DNA of 64,000 bases from Nocardioides sp. SR21 (GTDB lineage: Bacteria > Actinomycetota > Actinomycetes > Propionibacteriales > Nocardioidaceae): contig NZ_JAKWJR010000003.1 in NCBI RefSeq assembly GCF_022761125.1, positions 62,001-126,000 on the forward strand, read 5' to 3'. The notes below the pieces were generated by a model, which saw only the letters and a program-made list of their open reading frames with translations, ran no database searches and was not told where the DNA came from. A program made the position numbers and the translations under genes. Of the stretch, positions 8,073 to 15,179 are shown piece after piece; positions within the stretch are counted from its first letter, which is position 1, and each line of letters begins with the position of its first letter.

Positions 8073-8554
8073 GTGACCCGATCCTGGCCGAGGCCGAGCG
8101 GATCAAGGCGCTGGGAGAGTGCTCGGAGTCGTGGGCGCCGTACGAGGTGAACCAGGCGACGATCGGGACCTGGCTCGATGCGATGGGCTACGAGAACGAG
8201 CGGTTCCGCAACGGCGAGGCGCCGCCGTCGATGGCGCAGGTGTGGACGATGCCCGGGCTCGGCAAGCGCCGGCCGCCGGAGGACCCGCTGAGCCGGATGA
8301 CCGAGTTCCTCACCGAGCAGGGCTACACCGCCGTGCTCGGCACGAACTGCGAGCAGAGCTACGAACGCTACCTCGAGGTCGGCGAGCGGCTGCGGGTGAC
8401 CAGCGCGCTGGAGTCGGTCGTGGGGCCGAAGAACACCGCGATGGGCGAGGGCTACTTCGTCACGTCGCGGAACACCTGGTACGTCGGCGACGAGGTGGTG
8501 GCGACCATGCTGTTCCGGGTCCTGAAGTTCATCCCGAGGGAGAAGTCCTCGTGA
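8069..8554 (+). CDS. chsH2: ChsH2 MaoC-domain half (enoyl-CoA hydratase subunit)
   Basis: A 161-residue hot-dog (MaoC-like) protein corresponding to the N-terminal half of ChsH2 (Rv3542c). YEVNQATIGTWLDAMGYEN and the GTNCEQSYERYLEVGERL block match that family. With ChsH1 it hydrates the side-chain enoyl-CoA before aldol cleavage. In M. tuberculosis ChsH2 also carries a DUF35 domain; here the gene stops at 8554 and DUF35 is a separate ORF starting inside the stop (GTGA). Identification rests on motif resemblance plus operon order. Confidence 0.8.
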   Translation: MSDPILAEAERIKALGECSESWAPYEVNQATIGTWLDAMGYENERFRNGEAPPSMAQVWTMPGLGKRRPPEDPLSRMTEFLTEQGYTAVLGTNCEQSYERYLEVGERLRVTSALESVVGPKNTAMGEGYFVTSRNTWYVGDEVVATMLFRVLKFIPREKSS

Positions 8555-8979
8555 TCCGGCCGATGATGGGCCGCGACTCGCAGTTCTTCTGGGACGGCAC
8601 CGCCGCCGAGGAGCTGCGCATCCAGAAGTGCAACAGCTGCAGCGAGCTGCGCTTCCCGCCGGGGCCGGCGTGCCCGTCGTGCGGCGCCCTCGACCGTGGC
8701 CACGTCGTCACCGCCGGCACCGGCACGGTGTTCTCGTACGTCGTGCACCGGCACCCGCCGGTGCCCGGCAAGGAGCTGCCGATCGTGATCGCGCTGATCG
8801 ACCTCGACGAGGGCGTCCGGATGGTCGGCGAGGTGGTCGACGTGGCTGACGACGAGATCGAGATCGGGATGCCGCTGCGCGTGGACTACAACCGCATCGA
8901 CGACGACCTGACCCTGCCTGTGTGGCGTCGCGATACGCCTCGTCCCTCGGCTACTCGACGACCGGAAGAAGAGCGATGA
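8551..8979 (+). CDS. ChsH2 DUF35 half (Zn-ribbon/OB-fold), stand-alone
   Basis: A 142-residue DUF35 protein with a rubredoxin-like zinc ribbon (CNSC and CPSC, about residues 30 and 46) followed by an OB fold. In the known system the ChsH2 DUF35 domain binds the Ltp2 aldolase and couples hydration to retro-aldol cleavage. GTG at 8551 overlaps the preceding stop and follows GAGGGAG, so independent translation is credible. The last 15 or so residues (DTPRPSATRRPEEER) are encoded by a palindromic repeat-like stretch and look unrelated to the domain. The stop overlaps the chsH1 start (ATGA). Confidence 0.8.
   Translation: MIRPMMGRDSQFFWDGTAAEELRIQKCNSCSELRFPPGPACPSCGALDRGHVVTAGTGTVFSYVVHRHPPVPGKELPIVIALIDLDEGVRMVGEVVDVADDEIEIGMPLRVDYNRIDDDLTLPVWRRDTPRPSATRRPEEER
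8931..8963. repeat. Short interspersed repeat inside the DUF35 gene
   Basis: The stretch beginning CGATACGCCTCGTCCC and ending CTACTCGACGACC has the look of the short interspersed palindromic elements common between genes in Nocardioides-like genomes. Here it is translated as the C-terminal tail of the DUF35 protein. Assignment is by pattern recognition, and no second full copy is in the window. Confidence 0.45.
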
Positions 8980-9353
8980 AGCCTGGCGACGTGATCCCCG
9001 AGTGGTCGCTGCCGATGACCCCGACCACGATCGTGAGCACCGCGATCGCCACGCGGGACTGGCAGGACGTCCACCACGACCGCGACATCGCGCAGGCGGC
9101 CGGGTCGAAGGACATCTTCATGAACATCCTCACCAGCAACGGGCTGGTCGAGAAGTACGTCGTCGACTGGGCCGGCCCGGACACCGAGCTGAAGGGGATC
9201 TCGATCCGGCTCGGCGCGCCGGCGTACCCCTACGACACGCTGACGTTCAGCGGCACCGTCGAGTCGATCGAGGACGGCATCGCCACGATCTCGGTCGTCG
9301 GCCGGGTGTCGCTGGGTGACCACGTCACCGGGACCGTGAAGGTGGTCGCATGA
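8976..9353 (+). CDS. chsH1: ChsH1, MaoC-like enoyl-CoA hydratase subunit
   Basis: A 125-residue single hot-dog domain protein. DWQDVHHDRDIAQAAGSKD contains the hydratase-2-type aspartate and histidine. ChsH1 pairs with ChsH2 to hydrate the unsaturated side-chain CoA ester to 17-hydroxy-3-oxo-4-pregnene-20-carboxyl-CoA. The ATG at 8976 overlaps the DUF35 stop and has GGAAGAAGAG upstream; the longer in-frame start at 8922 would translate the repeat-like sequence and is rejected. Its stop overlaps ltp2 (ATGA). Confidence 0.85.
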   Translation: MKPGDVIPEWSLPMTPTTIVSTAIATRDWQDVHHDRDIAQAAGSKDIFMNILTSNGLVEKYVVDWAGPDTELKGISIRLGAPAYPYDTLTFSGTVESIEDGIATISVVGRVSLGDHVTGTVKVVA

Positions 9354-10513
9354 GCCTGTCCGGGAAGGCCGCGATCGCGGGCATCGGCGCCACGGAGTTC
9401 TCCAAGGAGTCCGGCCGCTCCGAGCTGCAGCTCTCCGTGGAGGCCGTCCAGGCCGCCTTGGCCGACTGCGGTCTGACCGCCGCCGACGTGGACGGCCTGA
9501 CGACGTTCACGATGGACACGTCCTCGGAGATCGCGGTCGCCCGTGAGCTGGGGATCCCGGAGCTGCGCTTCTTCAGCCGGATCAACTACGGCGGCGGGGC
9601 CGCGTGCGCGACGGTGCAGCAGGCAGCGATGGCGGTGGCGACCGGTGTCGCGGACGTCGTCGTCTGCTACCGCGGCTTCAACGAGCGCTCGGAGTCGCGC
9701 TTCGGCCAGGTGTCGGTCGCGGCGGCCACCCAGGTGAACACCAACGGCCTCGACAACGCGTGGACGTACCCGATGGGCCTCGGCACGCCGGCCGCCACCG
9801 TCGCGATGCAGGCGCGCCGCTACATGCACGAGTACGGCGCCACCTCGGAGGACTTCGGCCGGGTGGCGGTCGCCGACCGGCGTCACGCCGCGACCAACCC
9901 CCACGCGTTCTTCTACGGCAAGCCGATCACGCTGGAGGACCACCAGGCCTCGCGCATGATCGTCGACCCGCTGCACCTGCTCGACTGCTGCCAGGAGTCC
10001 GACGGCGCGGTGGCGCTCGTCGTGGTCTCCGCCGAGCGGGCTCGTGACCTGAAGCAGAAGCCGGCGTACATCTCGGCGGCGGCACAGGGGAGCGGGTCGG
10101 ACCAGTTCGTGATGACGTCGTACTACCGCTCCGACATCGGCATCCCCGAGATGGGCGTGGTCGGCCGCGAGCTGTGGCGCCAGTCCGGCCTGGGCCCGAG
10201 CGACATGCGGATGGGCATCCTCTACGACCACTTCACGCCGTACGTCCTCATGCAGCTGGAGGAGCTCGGCTTCTGCGGCCGCGGTGAGGCCCCCGGCTTC
10301 ATCGCGGGCGGCGCCATCGAGGTCGACGGGAAGTTCCCGCTCAACACCCACGGCGGCCAGCTCGGCGAGGCCTACATCCACGGCATGAACGGCATCGCCG
10401 AGGGGGTCCGCCAGATCCGCGGCACCTCGGTCAACCCGGTCCCCGATGTCGAGCACCTCGTCGTCACCGCCGGCACCGGCGTCCCCACCTCGGGCCTGGT
10501 GCTGTCGGTCTGA
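9350..10513 (+). CDS. ltp2: Ltp2, steroid side-chain retro-aldolase (thiolase fold)
   Basis: A 387-residue thiolase-fold protein of the lipid-transfer/SCP-x thiolase group. It has the family start KAAIAGIGATEFSKESGR, a central DCCQESDGAVA and the C-terminal THGGQLGEAYIHGMNG. In the igr operon Ltp2 cleaves 17-hydroxy-3-oxo-4-pregnene-20-carboxyl-CoA to androstenedione and propionyl-CoA, working in complex with DUF35. It closes the operon chsE1E2-chsH2-DUF35-chsH1-ltp2, all linked by 4-base overlaps. A nested inverted repeat begins three bases after its stop. Confidence 0.9.
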   Translation: MSLSGKAAIAGIGATEFSKESGRSELQLSVEAVQAALADCGLTAADVDGLTTFTMDTSSEIAVARELGIPELRFFSRINYGGGAACATVQQAAMAVATGVADVVVCYRGFNERSESRFGQVSVAAATQVNTNGLDNAWTYPMGLGTPAATVAMQARRYMHEYGATSEDFGRVAVADRRHAATNPHAFFYGKPITLEDHQASRMIVDPLHLLDCCQESDGAVALVVVSAERARDLKQKPAYISAAAQGSGSDQFVMTSYYRSDIGIPEMGVVGRELWRQSGLGPSDMRMGILYDHFTPYVLMQLEELGFCGRGEAPGFIAGGAIEVDGKFPLNTHGGQLGEAYIHGMNGIAEGVRQIRGTSVNPVPDVEHLVVTAGTGVPTSGLVLSV

Positions 10514-10515
10514 AG

Positions 10516-10630
10516 GTTGAATCGGGACTTTCGGTCCGTTCAATCGGGAGTTTCGGCGTTCCTTTGACGAGAACTCCGGACTCGACGGACGGAAAGTCCG
10601 GACTCGACGGACGGAAAGTCCCGATTCAAC
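10516..10630. repeat. Nested inverted and tandem repeat, probable bidirectional terminator
   Basis: Two 24-base arms (10516-10539 and 10607-10630) are inverted copies with one mismatch. Each arm is followed or preceded inward by a second, diverged copy: the right side holds an exact 22-base tandem pair (10575-10596 and 10597-10618). The element fills the gap between the convergent ltp2 and hydrolase genes, and its right arm includes the hydrolase stop codon (10626-10628). It could fold as a long cruciform or stacked hairpins. Confidence 0.75.
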
Positions 10631-11357
10631 GTCGGAGCTTCTCGGCGAAGAACGCGAGCACGCGGTCGACGCCCTCCTGCTGGCGGTGCTCGGTCAGCGT
10701 GGAGTGGCCCTTGCCGGGGAACTCGACTCGGATGAACGCGTCCCCGATCTCGTGGGTGAGCGTCTCGAAGCGGGTGCCGACGGCGCGGTCGCCGCGGTAG
10801 CGCAGGCCGAGGACCTGGCAGCCGCCGGCGGCGCGTTCGCGTACGGCGGCGAGGTCGGCGGGGGAGAGGTTCAGGTCGGCGGCTCGCGCCTTGCCGACCG
10901 GGAACGGCAGCGACGGCTGGGCGAGCACCGGCGCGGCGACCGCGGTGTCGACCATCATCGCCAGCGCGAACCCGCCGGTGAAGCACATGCCGAGCGCGCC
11001 GACACCCGGCCCGCCGAGCTCGGCGTGCAGTGACCGCGCCAGGCTGCGCAGCCAGACCGCGACCGGTGACGTCTGCCCGGTCGCCATCGTCGTGAACTCC
11101 CGACTGACGCAGACCTTCGGGAGCACCGATGCGATCGCGCCGACCGACATCGGCCGCTCCGGCGTACCGAACAGGTGTGGGAGGACGACGGTGTAGCCCG
11201 CGGCGACGACCTCCTCGGCGAAGCCGATCACCTCCGGCGTCAGCCCGGGGATCTCGTGGATGACGATCACGCCCGGCCCACTTCCCTTGCGGTACGTCGG
11301 GTGCGTGACCCCGTCGGCGGCATGCTGGCCCTCGGTCCAGGTCGAGAGCGCGCTCAT
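10626..11357 (-). CDS. Dienelactone hydrolase family protein
   Basis: A 243-residue dienelactone hydrolase-type alpha/beta hydrolase. VIVIHEIPGLTPE is the N-terminal strand with the conserved acidic loop, GALGMCFTGG has the cysteine nucleophile in the GxCxGG setting typical of DLH, and GKGHSTL carries the histidine. The substrate is unknown. The ATG at 11357 overlaps the stop of the upstream ppk2 gene (ATGA), so the two are probably co-transcribed and coupled. Confidence 0.85.
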   Translation of the reverse strand: MSALSTWTEGQHAADGVTHPTYRKGSGPGVIVIHEIPGLTPEVIGFAEEVVAAGYTVVLPHLFGTPERPMSVGAIASVLPKVCVSREFTTMATGQTSPVAVWLRSLARSLHAELGGPGVGALGMCFTGGFALAMMVDTAVAAPVLAQPSLPFPVGKARAADLNLSPADLAAVRERAAGGCQVLGLRYRGDRAVGTRFETLTHEIGDAFIRVEFPGKGHSTLTEHRQQEGVDRVLAFFAEKLRR

Positions 11358-12163
11358 CGGTCCACCAGCGTCGCCACGTGGTCGGGGACGTACGACGACA
11401 GCTCGCGCGGCGGCCGCTCGTACCCGGTCGAGGCCGGGCGCTCGGGCACCTCCAGCGGCGGCTGCTCGATGTCGGTGTACGGGATCGTGGACAGCAGGTG
11501 GGACATCATGTTGAGCCGCGCCTCTCTCTTCACGTCGCCCTCGACGACGTTCCACCGGGCCTCGGGGATGTCGGTGTGCACCATCATCAGGTCCTTCGCG
11601 CGCGAGTAGTCCTCCCAGCGGCGGACCGACTCGAAGTCCGTGGTGGACAGCTTCCAGCGGCGCATCGGGTCGTCGACGCGGCCGCGGAACCTGCGCTGCT
11701 GCTCCTCGTCGCTGACCGAGAACCAGTACTTGCGCAGCAGGATGCCGTCCTCGACCAGCAGCCGCTCGAAGATCGGGCACTGGTGCAGGAACCGCTGGTG
11801 CTCCTCGGGGGTGCAGAAGCCGAGGACGTGCTCGACGCCGGCGCGGTTGTACCAGGACCGGTCGAACAGCACGATCTCGCCGCCGGCGGGCAGGTGCTCG
11901 ACGTACCGCTGGAAGTACCACTGGCTCTTCTGGCGGTCGGTGGGCGTCGGCAGCGCCGCGATCCGGGCGACGCGCGGGTTGAGGTACTGCGTGATCCGCT
12001 TGATCGCGCCGCCCTTGCCGGCGGCGTCGCGGCCCTCGAAGACGATCACGATCCGCGCTCCGGTGGCGCGGACCCACTCCTGCACCTTGACCAGCTCGGC
12101 CTGGAGGCGGAACAGCTCGTCCTCGTACGCGCCCTTGCCCAGGCGCTTCTGCGGCTTGCTCAT
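11354..12163 (-). CDS. ppk2: Polyphosphate kinase 2 (PPK2)
   Basis: A 269-residue PPK2 that uses polyphosphate to phosphorylate nucleotides. FEGRDAAGKGGAIKR is the Walker A loop (about residues 42-56), FDRSWYNRAGVE the Walker B region with catalytic arginine, and RRWKLS and MMVHTDIPEARW are lid and C-terminal family blocks. ATG at 12163 is chosen because the product then starts MSKPQKRLG as usual; a reverse-strand TAGGCT five bases upstream suggests a leaderless message. Only 16 bases separate it from the divergent 2H phosphoesterase start. Confidence 0.92.
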   Translation of the reverse strand: MSKPQKRLGKGAYEDELFRLQAELVKVQEWVRATGARIVIVFEGRDAAGKGGAIKRITQYLNPRVARIAALPTPTDRQKSQWYFQRYVEHLPAGGEIVLFDRSWYNRAGVEHVLGFCTPEEHQRFLHQCPIFERLLVEDGILLRKYWFSVSDEEQQRRFRGRVDDPMRRWKLSTTDFESVRRWEDYSRAKDLMMVHTDIPEARWNVVEGDVKREARLNMMSHLLSTIPYTDIEQPPLEVPERPASTGYERPPRELSSYVPDHVATLVDR

Positions 12164-12179
12164 GGTGCAGCCTAGACAC

Positions 12180-12686
12180 GTGCCCAGGCTCCATGCGCTC
12201 GAACTCGTGCCCGACGACACCGGTCAGGAGGCCGTACGTCGCGACTGGCAACGGCTGCGTGACGCGGGCCTGCCCAGCCAGCTCGACCACGACGCCCCGA
12301 CCAACGCGCCGCACGTCAGCGTGGTGTCCGCGCCGGAGCTGCCCGACGCGGCGATCGACGTCGCGCACGCGCGGCTCGGGGCGCTGCTGCCGATCCGGGC
12401 CAGGTCCACCGGTCTCCTGGTGCTCGGCGGCAGCCGGGTCACGATCGCGCGGGCGGTCGACATCGACGACGACGTCGTACGCCGGGTGCTCGCGGTGCGG
12501 GTGCAGGTGCCGGACCGGCAGCACGTGGGCTGGCTGCCGCACGTGACGCTGGCGCGGCGCGTGGACCGGTCGCTGGTGCAGCAGGTGGTCGACGTGCTCG
12601 GCCACGACGACCTGGTGCTCACGCTGACCGAGCTGCGCCGGTGGGACCCGGAAAAGAAGTTCGTGACGACGCTGGCCCAGGCCTAG
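12180..12686 (+). CDS. 2H phosphoesterase (2'-5' RNA ligase family)
   Basis: A 168-residue protein with the two HxT/S signatures of the 2H phosphoesterase superfamily: PHVSVV (about residue 43) and PHVTLA (about 120). Members open 2',3'-cyclic phosphates or act on RNA termini; the substrate here is unknown. The GTG at 12180 is the first in-frame start downstream of the divergent ppk2 gene; an internal GTG ten codons later is possible. Its TAG stop provides the first bases of a -10 element for the next gene. Confidence 0.8.
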   Translation: MPRLHALELVPDDTGQEAVRRDWQRLRDAGLPSQLDHDAPTNAPHVSVVSAPELPDAAIDVAHARLGALLPIRARSTGLLVLGGSRVTIARAVDIDDDVVRRVLAVRVQVPDRQHVGWLPHVTLARRVDRSLVQQVVDVLGHDDLVLTLTELRRWDPEKKFVTTLAQA

Positions 12687-12697
12687 TCTCGGCGGCG

Positions 12698-13582
12698 ATG
12701 CACGACGACGACGTCCCGACCACGGCCGAGCAGGTCGCCCGCATGGTCGCCCAGCAGCACCCGCAGTGGAGCCACCTGCCGGTCACGCCGGTGTCCGAGT
12801 TCGGCACCGACCACTGCCTCTTCCACGTCGGCGACGAGCTGGTCGCCCGGATGCCGCGCGTGGGCTGGGCCGCCGACCAGGCCGCGAGCGACGCGGCGTG
12901 GCTGCCGGTGCTGGCACCGCACCTCCCGGTGACCGTGCCCGCTCCGGTCGCGCTCGGCGAGCCCGACGACGACTACCCGTTCGCGTGGTCGGTCGCGCCG
13001 TGGCTGCCCGGGACCACGCCCACCGCCGACAACGCGGACCCGCGCGCCCTCGCGGCCGACCTCGGTGGCTTCGTCCGCGCGCTCCACGCGGTCGACGCCA
13101 CCGACGGCCCGCGCAAGACCGGCACCGACCGGGGTTCGCCGATCCGCGGCCTCGACGAGTACGTGCGACGAGCGATCGAGGAGTGCGGCGACCGGATCGA
13201 CACCGCCGCGGTGACGGCGGCCTGGGAGGACTGCGTCGCGGCGCCCGACTGGGCCGGCGACCCGGTGTGGATCCATGGGGATCTCATGCCGGGGAACCTC
13301 CTGGTGCGCGACGGCCGGCTCAGCGCGGTCATCGACTGGGGTGCGCTCGGCACCGGCGACCCCGCGCCGGACCTCGCGCCCGCCTGGTACACGATCCCGT
13401 CGGCGCGCCGCGAGCTCCGCGAGGCCGTCGAGTACGACGACGACACGTGGCGCCGCGCCCGCGGCTGGGCGCTCGGCCCGGCGCTGACCGGCATCCCGTA
13501 CTACTGGGACACGGTGCCGGCGTTCGCCCAGCGTGGGCAGCGGACCGTCGCCGCCGTGCTGGCGGACCTCGACGGTCAGTAG
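12698..13582 (+). CDS. Aminoglycoside phosphotransferase-family kinase
   Basis: A 294-residue APH-fold phosphotransferase. WIHGDLMPGNLLV holds the catalytic HGDxxxxN and VIDWGALGTGDP the metal-binding aspartate region. It resembles macrolide or aminoglycoside phosphotransferases and broad small-molecule kinases; resistance is possible but not shown. The ATG at 12698 follows TAGTCT (12684-12689) by eight bases, and the TAG is the stop of the upstream gene, so a leaderless internal promoter is likely. Confidence 0.85.
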   Translation: MHDDDVPTTAEQVARMVAQQHPQWSHLPVTPVSEFGTDHCLFHVGDELVARMPRVGWAADQAASDAAWLPVLAPHLPVTVPAPVALGEPDDDYPFAWSVAPWLPGTTPTADNADPRALAADLGGFVRALHAVDATDGPRKTGTDRGSPIRGLDEYVRRAIEECGDRIDTAAVTAAWEDCVAAPDWAGDPVWIHGDLMPGNLLVRDGRLSAVIDWGALGTGDPAPDLAPAWYTIPSARRELREAVEYDDDTWRRARGWALGPALTGIPYYWDTVPAFAQRGQRTVAAVLADLDGQ

Positions 13583-13591
13583 GGTCCTGCC

Positions 13592-14782
13592 ATGGCCGAA
13601 CTCCCCGTGCTCGACGCCGAGGAGCAGCGGGTCCTGGGCGCGTTGCTGGAGAAGCAGCGCACCGTGCCGGACACCTACCCGCTGTCCCTGAACTCCTTGC
13701 GGACCGCCTGCAACCAGAGCAGCAGCCGCGACCCCGTCACGGAGTACGACGAGCAGACCGTCGAGCAGGTCGGGCGCCGGCTCAAGGACCGCGGCCTGGT
13801 GCGGATCGTCTGGGCGGCGACCGGCCGGCGGACGCTGAAGTACCACCAGGTGCTCGACGAGGCCCTCGAGCTGTCCGACGACGAGCGCGCCCTGCTCACG
13901 GTGCTGCTACTCCGTGGCCCGCAGGCGCCCGGCGAGCTGAGGACCCGCACCGACCGGCTGCATGCGTTCGAGGACCGGCACGTCGTCGAGCAGACCCTCA
14001 CCCGGATGGCCGAGCGCGGGCTCGTGCGCGAGCTGCCCCGCCGCGGCGGCGACCGTGACAGCCGCTGGATCCACCTGCTGGGCGCCGAGGAGGCGCCCGC
14101 GGCACCGGCCCCGGCGGTCGACGTGCTGTCACACGGCGCGGACGCGCGTGACGAGCGGGTGCGCGCGGCGTACGACGCGGTCGCCGCGACGTACGCCGAG
14201 GCGCTGTCCAACGAGCTCACCGCCCTGCCGTTCGAGAGCTGGCTGCTCGACCGCGTCGCCGCGCACGCCGACGGCGGGCCGGTGGTCGAGGTCGGCTGCG
14301 GGCCTGGCCACGTGACGGCCCACCTCGCCGACGCCGGTGCCGACGCCCTCGGCATCGACCTGTCGCCGCGGATGGTCGAGGAGGCGCGCCGCCGCTACCC
14401 CGACGGCAGCTACGAGGTCGGCGACCTCCGCAAGCTGATGCGGCCGACGACCGCCGACGGTTGGGCTGCGGTGCTCGGGTGGTACTCGCTGATCCACCTC
14501 GCGGCGTCCGAGCTGCCCGTCGCGGTGTCCGGCCTCACCCGGCCCCTGGCGCCGGGTGGATGGCTGGTGCTGGCCCTGCACGCCGGGTCGGAGGTGCGCC
14601 ACGTCGACGCGTGGTTCGACCAGGAGGTCGAGCTGGACTTCGTGCTGCACGAGCCTGCCGACGTGGTGGCGGTCGTGAAGGCCGCCGGCCTGGTGGACGT
14701 CGAGTGGTACCGACGCGGCGCGCTGGAGCACCGGGGCGAGACGTCCGAGCGCCTCTACGTCGTCGCGCGGAAGCCCTCGTGA
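13592..14782 (+). CDS. DUF480 (YceH) - SAM methyltransferase fusion
   Basis: A 396-residue two-part protein. Residues 1 to about 175 are a DUF480/YceH pair of winged helices (LDAEEQRVLGALLEKQRTVP, LSLNSLRTACNQ, LLLRGPQAPGELR). About 190-396 is a class I methyltransferase with the SAM loop VVEVGCGPGHVTAHL and the following acidic GIDLSPRMVEEAR. YceH is usually free-standing; the fusion suggests methylation linked to nucleic-acid binding, but the target is unknown. ATG at 13592 follows TAGGGT (13580-13585) by six bases, again sharing a TAG stop codon. Confidence 0.88.
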   Translation: MAELPVLDAEEQRVLGALLEKQRTVPDTYPLSLNSLRTACNQSSSRDPVTEYDEQTVEQVGRRLKDRGLVRIVWAATGRRTLKYHQVLDEALELSDDERALLTVLLLRGPQAPGELRTRTDRLHAFEDRHVVEQTLTRMAERGLVRELPRRGGDRDSRWIHLLGAEEAPAAPAPAVDVLSHGADARDERVRAAYDAVAATYAEALSNELTALPFESWLLDRVAAHADGGPVVEVGCGPGHVTAHLADAGADALGIDLSPRMVEEARRRYPDGSYEVGDLRKLMRPTTADGWAAVLGWYSLIHLAASELPVAVSGLTRPLAPGGWLVLALHAGSEVRHVDAWFDQEVELDFVLHEPADVVAVVKAAGLVDVEWYRRGALEHRGETSERLYVVARKPS

Positions 14783-15126
14783 TCTCGGCGCTGCTCCTGC
14801 TCACCGCCGTACTGGCGTTGGTCGTGCTGCTCACCCCGATCGCGTTCCCGCGCTCCCCGGGCGACGAGCAGGGTCGCGCGCTGGCAGAGCGCAACGGCGT
14901 CCCGCTGATCTACTGGCGACCCGGCTGCAGCTTCTGCATCCGGCTGCGGCTCTCGCTCGGGCTCGCCGGCCGCCGGGCCGTGTGGGTGAACATCCGCCGG
15001 GACCCTGAGGCCGCCGCCCGGGTGCGCTCGGTCAACGACGGCAACGAGACCGTGCCGACGGTCTTCGTCGGCGGCGAGCACCGCACGAACCCGTCCCCGT
15101 CGTGGGTGCGCGAGCAGCTCATCTGA
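14779..15126 (+). CDS. Membrane-anchored glutaredoxin-like protein
   Basis: A 115-residue protein with an N-terminal membrane segment (about residues 2-23) followed by a glutaredoxin/mycoredoxin-like domain. CSFC at about residues 52-55 is the redox pair, and ETVPTVFVGG contains the cis-proline of the thioredoxin fold. It probably reduces mixed disulfides near the membrane. The GTG start overlaps the methyltransferase stop (GTGA), indicating translational coupling. Confidence 0.85.
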   Translation: MISALLLLTAVLALVVLLTPIAFPRSPGDEQGRALAERNGVPLIYWRPGCSFCIRLRLSLGLAGRRAVWVNIRRDPEAAARVRSVNDGNETVPTVFVGGEHRTNPSPSWVREQLI

Positions 15127-15179
15127 TCAGGTGTCGAACACGCTCCCACTCGGCGACCGGATCCCTTTACTCTTCGAGC

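Noticed and set aside
8540..8560. A sequencing frameshift creating the ChsH2 split
   Set aside because: The junction shows a normal GTGA overlap with a GAGGGAG site upstream, like other gene pairs here; resequencing remains the test.
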